Source of the DNA: Desulforhopalus sp. | GTDB taxonomy: Bacteria; Desulfobacterota; Desulfobulbia; Desulfobulbales; Desulfocapsaceae | Direction: 5' to 3' | Assembly: GCA_030247675.1 (NCBI GenBank) | Contig: JAOTRX010000006.1 | Location: forward strand, 124,001 to 188,000 | DNA length: 64,000 bases | Shown here: piece by piece, positions 27,598 through 35,981 of the stretch | Layout of the letters: every line of letters starts with the position of its first letter | Position numbering within the stretch: position 1 is the stretch's first letter | Program-made: the position numbers and the translations under genes | The notes under the pieces: model-generated | The model's input: only the letters and a program-made list of their open reading frames with translations | Databases searched by the model: none | Told to the model about the DNA's origin: nothing

Positions 27598-28578
27598 ATG
27601 AAGATACTCGTAACCGGCGGCACCGGATTTACCGGCCACAATCTCAGTAAAAGACTCCTCCAGGACGGTCATCAGGTCAGGTTATTGGTGCGCAACACGG
27701 CTCGTGTGGCCCTTGAGCCCCAGCCGGGCCTTGAGGTTTATGAAGGGGATATCAGAGACCGGGAAGCGGTTAACAGGGCGGTAGAAGGCGTTGCCAAGGT
27801 CTTCAACATCGCCGCGATGTTTCGCACGGCGGGTTCGGTTGACAAGGATTATCACGATATCCATGTCGTGGGCACCCGGCATCTTCTGGAGGCGGCGGTG
27901 AAAAACCGCGTCGAACGTTTTGTCCACTGCAGTACTGTTGGGGTGCACGGCGACATTAAAGTGCCGCCGGCAAACGAGGAGGCACCCTATGCCCCTGCTG
28001 ATATCTACCAACGGACGAAACTTGAAGGGGAGCTGATGGCCCGTGAGTTTGCCGTAAAGAACGGTCTTGCTCTGTCAGTGGTCCGGCCGACGGCCATCTA
28101 CGGACCTGGTGATTTACGGCTTCTCAAGCTCTTTAAGCTGGCGGTCAAAAAAATTACCCCGGTCATCGGCACCGGCAAAATCTTCTACCACATGGTCTAT
28201 ATCGACGATCTGGTGCAGGGCTTCATCCTTGCCTCGGAAAGGCCGGAGGCGATCGGCGAGGCCTTCATCATCGGCGGCGATGAGAACATGATTCTCGACG
28301 ATCTGCTTTCGACCATCGCCCGGATAACCGGCAGCCCGGATGTCAAGGTGCATATTCCGGCCCTGCCCTTTCAATTGATCGGCTCACTTTGTGAGAAGAT
28401 CTGTATCCCCCTGGGAATTAATCCGCCCATCTACCGGCGTCGCGTCGATTTCTTCACCAAGAGCCGCTCCTTTGATATCTCCAAGGCCAAAAGACTGCTC
28501 GGTTACACCCCGAAATATGGTCTGCAGGAGGGACTGCGCCGGACCGCTTTATGGTATCAAGAACAAGGGGTGTTGTAG
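27598..28578 (+). CDS. NAD(P)-dependent epimerase/dehydratase (extended SDR)
   Basis: A 326-residue extended SDR. It has the Rossmann motif TGGTGFTGHNL (6-16), DIRDREAV, the catalytic STVGVHG then YQRTK (Tyr/Lys pair, about 141-145), and RPTAIYGPGD. The closest memory is the hopanoid-associated sugar epimerase (HpnA-like) and 3-beta-hydroxysteroid dehydrogenase-like group. It closes the set with the GlpD-like, methyltransferase and glycosyltransferase genes. Substrate unassigned. Confidence 0.83.
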   Translation: MKILVTGGTGFTGHNLSKRLLQDGHQVRLLVRNTARVALEPQPGLEVYEGDIRDREAVNRAVEGVAKVFNIAAMFRTAGSVDKDYHDIHVVGTRHLLEAAVKNRVERFVHCSTVGVHGDIKVPPANEEAPYAPADIYQRTKLEGELMAREFAVKNGLALSVVRPTAIYGPGDLRLLKLFKLAVKKITPVIGTGKIFYHMVYIDDLVQGFILASERPEAIGEAFIIGGDENMILDDLLSTIARITGSPDVKVHIPALPFQLIGSLCEKICIPLGINPPIYRRRVDFFTKSRSFDISKAKRLLGYTPKYGLQEGLRRTALWYQEQGVL

Positions 28579-28764
28579 TTTTCCGGCATTTTCCTGTCGC
28601 GTCCCGCGATCCTTGGCAGGTAAAAAAAGAAAAATGACTTCATTGCCTTGTGGATGGTCAAAGAAGCCGTTTATAATAGTTTGAAAGCCGCGGCAAAATT
28701 TCTGCTTTCCCCGGATTGCCGATAATCGGCGTTCTGCCAAGGTCTGAAAAAGAGCTACCAAACT

Positions 28765-29961
28765 ATGGATGTATTTGTTGCACGACAGCCGATCTTCCGG
28801 GCCGACAAAAAATTATTTGCCTACGAATTGCTTTTTCGCACTGGTATGTCCAATGCCTTCCCAGGAATCGATGGCGAGACGGCGACCTCAAGCCTTTTGT
28901 CCAGCTCGTTTTTTACGGTGGGGATTGAGCATATCTCCGGCGGCAAGGTGGTGTTCATCAATTTTACCGAAGAGCTGCTGGTGCGGGGAACGCCGTCAAT
29001 GTTTCCAAGAGAGCAGGTCATCGTTGAAGTGCTTGAGGAAGTTCAGCCCACCGAGGCGGTCATCGCCGCCTGTCAAGAGCTGGTGCAAAAAGGGTATACG
29101 CTTGCCCTCGATGATTTTGTTTTTCACAATGATCTTCGTCCCTTGTTGGAGATTACCAAGATCATCAAGATCGACTTCCGTCTTACGCCAATCGGTGAAA
29201 TTGCCGAAATATTATCGCAATTAAGCCAATATAACTGTGAGTTTCTGGCGGAAAAGATTGAGACCCACGAGGAATTCATGGAGGCCAAGGCACTCGGCTT
29301 CAGCTATTTTCAAGGCTACTTCTTTGCCAAACCGGAGATACTGAAAAACAAGGATATCTCGCCGTCGCAGATGACGATCATGCAGCTCATCTGTGAGGTC
29401 AACCGGGCGGAGTTTCATGTCAAGAAAATGGAACAATTGATCAATCAGGATGTGTCGATATCCTACAAGCTGGTCAATTATCTCAACTCTGCCTATTTTG
29501 GCAGGCGCCACCCGGTGTCGTCCATCCAGCAGGCCATTGCCTACCTCGGCGAGCGGGGGCTGCGAATGTTCATTTCGCTTATTGCCACCAGCCGACTGGT
29601 TGATAATAAGCCCGATGAATTGTTGAAGATCTCGGCGATTCGGGCAAAATTTCTTGAGCAAATCGCTATCGACTTGAATATGGACAGCGGCGAGTTCTTT
29701 ATGCTCGGGCTCTTTTCCCTGCTGGACGCCATGCTCGACAATTCCATGGAGCATCTCGTCGGTCAGTTACCCCTGCAGGCCCATGTCAACCAGGCTCTGG
29801 TGATGAAGACCGGCAGACTCGCGCCCTATCTGCGCCTTGTCGAATATTATGAGACCTGCGACTGGACGGCACTTGATGAACAGCTTGCTCAGCTGCATAT
29901 TGACCCGGAGAAAATCCAGAACTACTATATCAATGCAGTGCGGTTGGCGGACTTCTTCTAA
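28765..29961 (+). CDS. degenerate EAL domain plus HDOD domain signalling protein
   Basis: A 398-residue protein of the YuxH/CdgJ build. The N-terminal EAL-like domain (about 1-200) has YELLF in place of EAL and LALDDF without the following GTG, so the catalytic metal ligands for c-di-GMP hydrolysis are partly lost. The C-terminal HDOD domain (about 205-395) begins MQLICEVNRAEF and has VSISYKLVNYLNSAYFG. Such proteins usually act as protein-protein signalling modules. Cytoplasmic, single gene, with its own leader of ~185 bases. Confidence 0.85.
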   Translation: MDVFVARQPIFRADKKLFAYELLFRTGMSNAFPGIDGETATSSLLSSSFFTVGIEHISGGKVVFINFTEELLVRGTPSMFPREQVIVEVLEEVQPTEAVIAACQELVQKGYTLALDDFVFHNDLRPLLEITKIIKIDFRLTPIGEIAEILSQLSQYNCEFLAEKIETHEEFMEAKALGFSYFQGYFFAKPEILKNKDISPSQMTIMQLICEVNRAEFHVKKMEQLINQDVSISYKLVNYLNSAYFGRRHPVSSIQQAIAYLGERGLRMFISLIATSRLVDNKPDELLKISAIRAKFLEQIAIDLNMDSGEFFMLGLFSLLDAMLDNSMEHLVGQLPLQAHVNQALVMKTGRLAPYLRLVEYYETCDWTALDEQLAQLHIDPEKIQNYYINAVRLADFF

Positions 29962-29996
29962 AACCCCATCAGGGGACAGGTACCTCAGATACTTCC

Positions 29997-30578
29997 ATGC
30001 ATCTTGCAGCTGGCTTTTTCCGCGTTATCGTTTGTTTATCTTTTCTTACCCTTGCCCCGTCGGCTATGGCTCTTGAGATGGGTGGCGGGTATTCCAGGCA
30101 ATTGCTTAATAACACTGCTATTGAGCAATATGAGATGGTGGTCCGTCAGCCGCTGGCCTATAAAGCTGAGTTGAGTGGCTGGTCTGATCAAACGAAGCGT
30201 ATGCCCTTGCGCATGGTATTCGGCGGGGAACTGCGGATTTCCTCAGTGGTCGAGATGGCTATGGCGGTAATCCGGGAAGCGGATACCGCCCATCCGGCGG
30301 TCGGCAAATTCACCATTATGCCGCAGCTGGTTCTCAGGCCGCATAACAGGCTCCATTGGTTTTTTGGACTGGGAGCCGGTCTTATGGGCGGGGATACGGC
30401 ATTTACCGAGCATGATCTCGGCGGCAATTTCTTCCTGGCCTCCAAGATCGGAACGCGCCTCCTTCTTGGCGATAACTGGGGCAGTGAACTTGTCTACTAT
30501 CATCAATCCAATGGCGGAATCTACGACCACAACGCCAGCCTCAATATGTGCCAATTCGCTCTTTTCTACAGATTTTAA
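29997..30578 (+). CDS. PagL-like lipid A 3-O-deacylase family outer-membrane protein
   Basis: A 193-residue protein with a signal peptide (cut likely after SAMA) and a C-terminal ...FALFYRF ending in Phe, typical of an outer-membrane beta-barrel. The catalytic His-x-Ser motif of PagL is visible as YYHQSNGGI (His169, Ser171). The acidic third residue expected 12 positions after the Ser is Asn183 here, so full deacylase activity is in doubt. PagL removes the 3-O-acyl chain from lipid A. It starts 35 bases after the EAL-HDOD gene; the ribosome site is weak. Confidence 0.75.
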   Translation: MHLAAGFFRVIVCLSFLTLAPSAMALEMGGGYSRQLLNNTAIEQYEMVVRQPLAYKAELSGWSDQTKRMPLRMVFGGELRISSVVEMAMAVIREADTAHPAVGKFTIMPQLVLRPHNRLHWFFGLGAGLMGGDTAFTEHDLGGNFFLASKIGTRLLLGDNWGSELVYYHQSNGGIYDHNASLNMCQFALFYRF

Positions 30579-30636
30579 CCCCTTCTTGGGTCTTCATGAG
30601 CACATGGAATTGCCGGCGGGCGAGGAGGCTAGGCTG

Positions 30637-31608
30637 TCAGATCCAGCGCCGCTTGCGGAAATACAGCAGCTGGCCGAAGACGACGCACAAGACGACCACC
30701 ACGACAATGGCAAAGGCCCAGGGATAATCGGCGCCGGGGATGCCGCCGACATTAATGCCGAGCAGGCCGGTGAGAAAGCTCAAGGGAAGAAAAATTACGG
30801 TAACCAGCGACAGGGTGTACATTCGCGAATTCAACTGTTCCGACAGCAGGCTGACCAGCTCTTCCTGGGCAATCAAGGCCCGTTCGTGAATGGAGTCGAG
30901 ATCCTCGATAATCCTGGTCAGGCTATTGGTGGTTTCGCGCAGGTGCCGGCGATCTCTGGTGCTGATCCAGGAGATGGTTTCCGCCTGGATGCGGGTGAGG
31001 GCCTCGCGTTGCGGTGAAAGGTAACGGCGGAGGAGGATGGCCTTGCGGCGGATTGCCGAGATCTGGGTGCGCAGCCCTTTATTGCCGGACTGCACAACCT
31101 GCTCTTCCAGCGAGGAGGCCTGATCATCAATGACGTCGATGGCACTCTCGATGTTCGAGGTGAGGAGTTCGGCGAGCACCTCGATAAAGCCACCGCTGGT
31201 GGCCGGACCCTGGCCGGCAAGCAGGCTGTCGGCGATTTCGCTGACCGACAACAGGCGGCGCTTGCGGGTGGAGATGATACGCATTTCCTCGGCCCAGATT
31301 CGCACCGAGATCATGTCTTCATGGTCCGAGCCCGGGTTGTGGTTGATGCCACGCAGGGTGAGCAGCAGGCCTTTACCGACAGCTATCGACCGGGGTCTGG
31401 TTTCTTCACTGAGCAGGGTCCGGGAAACCACCGGGTCAAGCCCACTCCTTTGCTCTATCCAGGACACCGCCCGGTCAGCGTCGTAGGAGAAATGCACCCA
31501 CAACCGGCCATCGGCCGGTGTCCAGCCTTCTACCTCCTCCCAGGTGAGCGGGCGTCCGCCGCCCTGGCCATCGAGGAGAAACGCGTGAATCAAGCCCTGG
31601 TCTTCCAT
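30637..31608 (-). CDS. zntB: CorA-family zinc transporter ZntB-like
   Basis: A 323-residue CorA-superfamily protein with a soluble N-terminal funnel domain (1-255) and two C-terminal membrane helices (about 264-284 and 295-315). The channel motif between them is GLLGINVGGIPG, the GxN signature with the form found in ZntB rather than GMN of classic CorA. The ATG at 31608 is 4 bases after the ppk stop, so the two are co-transcribed. Zn2+ or other divalent transport across the inner membrane is expected. Confidence 0.85.
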   Translation of the reverse strand: MEDQGLIHAFLLDGQGGGRPLTWEEVEGWTPADGRLWVHFSYDADRAVSWIEQRSGLDPVVSRTLLSEETRPRSIAVGKGLLLTLRGINHNPGSDHEDMISVRIWAEEMRIISTRKRRLLSVSEIADSLLAGQGPATSGGFIEVLAELLTSNIESAIDVIDDQASSLEEQVVQSGNKGLRTQISAIRRKAILLRRYLSPQREALTRIQAETISWISTRDRRHLRETTNSLTRIIEDLDSIHERALIAQEELVSLLSEQLNSRMYTLSLVTVIFLPLSFLTGLLGINVGGIPGADYPWAFAIVVVVVLCVVFGQLLYFRKRRWI

Positions 31609-31612
31609 AGTA

Positions 31613-33727
31613 TTATTCAATCACCGCCGGGCGGAGCCGATGGGCAAAAAATTGCTGGGCGGAAAGCGGTGTTTCGCCGGCGGCAGGCTGCCTTCTTTGG
31701 TAGCTGCCATCCGGCTGCATGTCCCAGGAAAAGGTATTGTCACTTTCATAAACGGCGAGAATATCTTCCAATTCCGCCTTAATTTTTGGGCTTTCCACGG
31801 GCATGATGGTTTCCATTCGTGATTCAAGATTGCGTTTCATCCAGTCGGCCGAACCGATGAGGAAGATCGGGTCGCCGCCGTTTTCAAAACGATAGATCCG
31901 GCTATGTTCGAGGAAGCGGCCGACAATGCTGTACACCCGGATGGTCTCCGACAGCCCCGGCACACCGGCCTTCAGGCTGCACAGGCCGCGGATATTCATG
32001 GAGATCGGTACCCCGGCCTGACTGGCCAGATAGAGTTCGCGGATGATCTGCCGGTCCTGCAGCTGGTTCATCTTGGTTTTGATCCCCGAAGGCTTACCGG
32101 CCTTATGGTTGATAACCTCCTCGCGGATGAGGGCGACGAAGCGATCGCGCATATTGTGCGGGGCAACCAGCAGCAGGTTGTATTCCTGGGCGGCAATGGC
32201 CCCGGTCAGCTCGTTGAACAGCCGGCTCACCTCCCAGCCGAGTTTTTCATGGCAGCTGATGATCCCCAGATCGCCATACAATTTCGCCGTTCCGGTGTGG
32301 TAATTGCCGGTGCCGATATGGATGTAGCGTTTGATGCCGTCGCTTTCCTCGCGGACGATCATGGCCAGTTTGACATGGGTCTTTAATCCCTCGACGCCAT
32401 AGACCACGTGGGCCCCGGCCTGTTCGAGGATCTTGCCCCAGGCGATGTTCGGGGCCTCATCGAAACGGGCGGTGATCTCCACCAGGACGGCAACCTGCTT
32501 GCCGCGCTGGGCCGCCTCCATCAGGGCCTTGACGATCGGCGATTGGGTGGCGGTGCGGTAGATGGTCAGTTTGATCGCCAGAACCTTCGGGTCGCTGGCG
32601 GCGTGCTGCAGCAGGCGGAGGATCGAGGTGTCGAAGTCATGGTAGGGGAGATGGATAAGCAGGTCGCCCCTTTTAATCTCGTTGAAGAAGGCATTGCAGT
32701 CATCGGGATGGAGGTTTTGCAGATCCCGGTGGGTTTTCGGCACATGCGGGGCATCGCGAAGGTCGCCCCTGCCGTCGATCTTCAGTTCGAGCAGGTCTTT
32801 ATAGCCGAGCATGCCGCCGATGGCCATGGTCTGGGTGACATCGATATCCAGTTGTTCTACCAGCCAGGCACGCAGGTCGACGGGGGTATCTTCACTGACC
32901 TCAAGGCGGACGATGCCTGCAAATTTCCGGAAATTCAGCTCGGCGGTGACCATGCCGATGATGCTGCCCGGTTCCATGTCCTCGGTCTGCAGTTCATCAA
33001 GACGGGCGCGATCCCAGGGGTTGTCTTTGGCCGCCCGGGTAACGCGAAAGTAATAGCAGGCAAAGGCGACTGCCTTTGGGAAGAGGAGGCGCAGGTTATT
33101 GGCGATGACCTCCTCAAGGCGGACAAAACCGCGATTGCCGGGCAAGGCCACCCAGCGTTTGCGGTTGGCCGGCACCTTCAGGCGGACAAAACGGGTTCGG
33201 TCGTCTTCCTGGGTGATAACGATGGCGATATTCAGACAGAGATTACTGATGAACGGAAAGGGATGGGCAGCGTCAACGGCCAGTGGGGTGAGGATCGGTA
33301 AAACGGCATCCTCGAAGTATTTGGTGAGGAATGCTTGATCCTCCTTATCGATGAATGGGTAGGTTTTAAAGTGGATACCTTCCTTGCCAAGGGCCGGCAC
33401 CAGAACCTTGTCAAACAGGTCGCTGAGGATGCGCGTCTGCCGCAGCAACTCCTCCCAGCAGAGGGCCAGTTCTTCGCAGGGGGTGAGGCCGTCGTAGCTT
33501 TGTTTTTCCGGCTTGGTGCGGTTTTTCTGGTGCAGTCCTCCCAGCCTCTTCATAACAAATTCATCGAGGATCATTCCCATGATGCCGGCAAATTTGACCC
33601 GCTCCAGGAGTGGCTGGGCCGGGTCTTCGGCGATTTCCAGAACCCTCCGGGCAAAGGCCAGCCAGCTCAATTCCCGGTTGATATAGGCATCCTGGGCATC
33701 AACATCGCGTAAGGTGTGGTCGTTCAT
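31613..33727 (-). CDS. ppk: polyphosphate kinase 1
   Basis: A 704-residue PPK1 from the ATG at 33727, the usual length. The frame is open to 33961, but homologues start near AYINRELSWLAFARRVLEIAED. Domains are N (about 10-115), head, and C1/C2 with the catalytic histidine in YIHIGTGNYHTGTAKLYGDLG and a second site near LMTNIEGLK-like VYGVEGLKTHVKL. The enzyme makes polyphosphate from ATP at the inner membrane. Downstream zntB follows immediately; polyphosphate and divalent cation handling are plausibly linked. Confidence 0.93.
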   Translation of the reverse strand: MNDHTLRDVDAQDAYINRELSWLAFARRVLEIAEDPAQPLLERVKFAGIMGMILDEFVMKRLGGLHQKNRTKPEKQSYDGLTPCEELALCWEELLRQTRILSDLFDKVLVPALGKEGIHFKTYPFIDKEDQAFLTKYFEDAVLPILTPLAVDAAHPFPFISNLCLNIAIVITQEDDRTRFVRLKVPANRKRWVALPGNRGFVRLEEVIANNLRLLFPKAVAFACYYFRVTRAAKDNPWDRARLDELQTEDMEPGSIIGMVTAELNFRKFAGIVRLEVSEDTPVDLRAWLVEQLDIDVTQTMAIGGMLGYKDLLELKIDGRGDLRDAPHVPKTHRDLQNLHPDDCNAFFNEIKRGDLLIHLPYHDFDTSILRLLQHAASDPKVLAIKLTIYRTATQSPIVKALMEAAQRGKQVAVLVEITARFDEAPNIAWGKILEQAGAHVVYGVEGLKTHVKLAMIVREESDGIKRYIHIGTGNYHTGTAKLYGDLGIISCHEKLGWEVSRLFNELTGAIAAQEYNLLLVAPHNMRDRFVALIREEVINHKAGKPSGIKTKMNQLQDRQIIRELYLASQAGVPISMNIRGLCSLKAGVPGLSETIRVYSIVGRFLEHSRIYRFENGGDPIFLIGSADWMKRNLESRMETIMPVESPKIKAELEDILAVYESDNTFSWDMQPDGSYQRRQPAAGETPLSAQQFFAHRLRPAVIE

Positions 33728-34089
33728 GGCAGTCGCAGGGGTAACCGAGATACATACCGCTATTCGGTCAGTGATTGTTTGATGAACAAGATGCCCGGGG
33801 CCGGCGCCGAAGTCTGCCGAATGAATGCCGCAAGGTTCACCAAGGTGATCAAGCAGGCACCAGGAATCCGTATCCTTGTTGGCATATGGTACCTCAGAAA
33901 GAAGACGCTCCGCAAGCACTAGCAGGTCTTGGGCGCGGTTCTTTTTGCACGAATGCGCCATGGAGGATGCGTCAGCTCGCTGGGATTAGATTATACACAA
34001 GAAAGTCCTTGCGAAAACCGCTGCGGCAAGCTAGTTCTTTCACCCAGCCAATCGTCGTCACTTTGTTACTTTCAAAAGAAATTAATGCA
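33728..34089. promoter_or_regulatory. divergent intergenic region ppk / membrane protein
   Basis: A 362-base gap. The ppk frame stays open on the minus strand to 33961, so a longer ppk cannot be fully excluded. Sequence 33985-34089 is A/T richer and probably holds the plus-strand promoter. No RNA or palindrome recognised. Confidence 0.3.
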
Positions 34090-35502
34090 ATGACAAACAA
34101 AATACCCTCCCTAGCCGATTTCTCCGCCAATTCCACTACCCCTTCAAGCCGCATGGCCTGGACGATCGCCCTGACCGTCAGTCTGGTTGCCTTTCTCGCG
34201 CCAGCCCTGTGGAATGGCTTTGCCCTGGTTTTCTTTGACACCGGCGGGTATGTCCGGCGGGTCTTGGATATTTCCCTGCTCCCCGGCCGGTCACTGTTCT
34301 ATGGCCTCTTCCTTTACGGATCGTCGTTTGGCTGGTGGTCGTTTTACGGGCCAATTGCCGTGCAGTCGGGGGCCACTCTTTGGCTGGTATATCTCATGCT
34401 GCGTTGCCATGGCCTTGCCGTGGGGCCGAAAATGATCGCGTTTTTCTGCGTCGGTCTCAGTCTTGCCACCGGCCTTGCCTGGTCTGCCGGGCAATTGATG
34501 CCCGATGCCCTGGTGCCGCTGGTGGTGCTGGCCCTTTGGCTGCTTGGCTTTCGCCTGCAGCAATTGCGGCCCTTTGAACGGGCCGGCTTGACCGTGGTCG
34601 CCTTGCTCGGGCTGCTGTCGCATATGTCGGGCATGGCCCTGGCCATTGGCTTGGTGGTGGTCATTCTTGCGGCACGCCTTATTGTGTCGAAACGACGACT
34701 TTCTCTGCCGGTAAATTGGCTGCCGCCGCTGGCGGTGGTGATGGCGGGTCTGGTTCTCATGCCAATGCTCCATCTGCTGCTGGTGAACAAGGCGACCTAT
34801 ACCCCCGGCGGGCCAGTGTATATCTTCGGACGGCTGGTACAGGCGGGTATTGCTCAGCGCTGGCTGGCCGAACATTGCCCTGTTCCCGGTATCAAATTAT
34901 GCGGCCTGCAGAAGCGCATTCCCAAGACCGGCGATGAATTTCTCTGGGGTGGGACATCGCCCTTTAAAGATCTCGGTGAATGGACCGGCACCGCCGATGC
35001 CGAGTTGGGGTATCTGGTGAAGATGTGCTTGAAGGCCTATCCGGGGGCGGTTGCCATCACCGCCCTGCAGGCCACCGCCCAGCAGATGTTCATGGTGAAA
35101 ACCGGTGATCAGCTGGCGGAGGTGCACCATGACACGCGCAATGTCTTCATCAATATTCTGCCAGCGCGTGTCGGCGAGGCCTTCGCCAAGGCACGCCAGC
35201 AGCAGGGTGGTGTGACTCAACCGTTCTTTGATGCACTCAACCGCCTCCATGTCCCGGTGGCGCACTTTTCGGTTTTTTGCCTCCTGGTGGTGGCCGGCTG
35301 GGGTATGCGGTCCGGACGGCACGACCTGGCGGCGGCGGCGATGTTTGTGCTGATTGCCCTCCTTGGCAATGCCTTTATCTGTGGCGCCCTGTCCAACCCT
35401 CACGACCGCTATCAAAGCCGTCTTGCCTGGCTTGGCCCGTTGGTGGTGGGCATGGCGGCGGTCGGATGGTGGCAGTTGCGGGCGAAAACCAGGCTGCCTT
35501 GA
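34090..35502 (+). CDS. polytopic inner-membrane protein, unknown function
   Basis: A 470-residue protein from the ATG at 34090 (the frame extends to 33775, but that part is not membrane-like). I count about nine to ten hydrophobic segments, with one larger periplasmic-type loop at ~245-370 that has two Cys residues (EHCPVPGIKLCG). An early conserved-looking FFDTGGYVRR and the terminal CGALSNPHDRYQSRLAWL resemble GT-C-like or O-antigen-type membrane proteins, but no firm family is recognisable. Single gene. Confidence 0.7.
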   Translation: MTNKIPSLADFSANSTTPSSRMAWTIALTVSLVAFLAPALWNGFALVFFDTGGYVRRVLDISLLPGRSLFYGLFLYGSSFGWWSFYGPIAVQSGATLWLVYLMLRCHGLAVGPKMIAFFCVGLSLATGLAWSAGQLMPDALVPLVVLALWLLGFRLQQLRPFERAGLTVVALLGLLSHMSGMALAIGLVVVILAARLIVSKRRLSLPVNWLPPLAVVMAGLVLMPMLHLLLVNKATYTPGGPVYIFGRLVQAGIAQRWLAEHCPVPGIKLCGLQKRIPKTGDEFLWGGTSPFKDLGEWTGTADAELGYLVKMCLKAYPGAVAITALQATAQQMFMVKTGDQLAEVHHDTRNVFINILPARVGEAFAKARQQQGGVTQPFFDALNRLHVPVAHFSVFCLLVVAGWGMRSGRHDLAAAAMFVLIALLGNAFICGALSNPHDRYQSRLAWLGPLVVGMAAVGWWQLRAKTRLP

Positions 35503-35557
35503 TGGTCGTTATACCAATGAAAAACTGTGGACAACATTTCTTGTCCCGGAATTTTTC

Positions 35558-35587
35558 TTGACAATTACGTTTGGTTGTTTTACCAAA
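35558..35587 (+). promoter_or_regulatory. arsR promoter with putative ArsR operator
   Basis: A TTGACA at 35558-35563 looks like a -35 box. An inverted repeat TTTGGT-N6-ACCAAA lies at 35570-35587, covering the spacer and -10 area, 18 bases before the arsR start codon. The same type of repeat occurs before the downstream permease gene. Confidence 0.6.
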
Positions 35588-35604
35588 TAAGATAACGTGA
35601 GGTG

Positions 35605-35928
35605 ATGATGAACGCAAAAGAGAAGGCCCTGATTGAGGCCAAGGCAAATGTCCTGAAGGCCCTCGGTCACCCGACCCGCCTGTGGATGGCTGAGCAGCTG
35701 GCAGCTGGCGAGAAGTGTGTCTGCGAGCTGGTTGATAATATCGATGCCGATTTCTCAACGGTCTCTAAGCACCTCACCGTTCTTAAACAGGCCGGGGTGG
35801 TGGTCGACGAAAAGCGCGGCAAACAGGTCTACTACCGGTTGAAGGTTCCCTGTATCCTTCAGCTCATGCCCTGCATTGAGGCGGTGATTCAGGCGACGGC
35901 GCAAACCCATATTGATCTCATGAAGTAA
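35605..35928 (+). CDS. arsR: ArsR/SmtB-family transcriptional repressor
   Basis: A ~107-residue winged-helix repressor. ALGHPTRLWMAEQL begins the fold; the recognition helix is DFSTVSKHLTVLKQAG; the wing is DEKRGKQVYYRL. CVC in GEKCVCELV (about 32-38) sits on the metal/metalloid-sensing helix, matching ArsR (ELCVCDL). Additional Cys residues in the C-terminal helix (VPCILQLMPCIEAV) may add thiol ligands. Start at ATG 35605 or 35608 with GTGAGG upstream. It heads the operon running to 39573 and is likely released by As(III) or another thiophilic ion. Confidence 0.9.
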   Translation: MMNAKEKALIEAKANVLKALGHPTRLWMAEQLAAGEKCVCELVDNIDADFSTVSKHLTVLKQAGVVVDEKRGKQVYYRLKVPCILQLMPCIEAVIQATAQTHIDLMK

Positions 35929-35944
35929 ATTTTTTTGGCCAAAT

Positions 35945-35964
35945 ATTTGGCTATATCGCCAAAT
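35945..35964 (+). promoter_or_regulatory. second putative ArsR operator before the permease
   Basis: ATTTGGC-N6-GCCAAAT is a perfect 7+7 inverted repeat, 17 bases before the permease ATG and of the same half-site (TTTGG) and spacing as the repeat before arsR. An overlapping palindrome TTTGGCCAAA lies at 35935-35944. Confidence 0.6.
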
Positions 35965-35981
35965 GAAGAGAGCGGAGAACG

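Noticed and set aside
35502..35600. Terminator after the polytopic membrane protein
   Set aside because: No stable hairpin with U-run is seen; the region is better explained as the arsR promoter.
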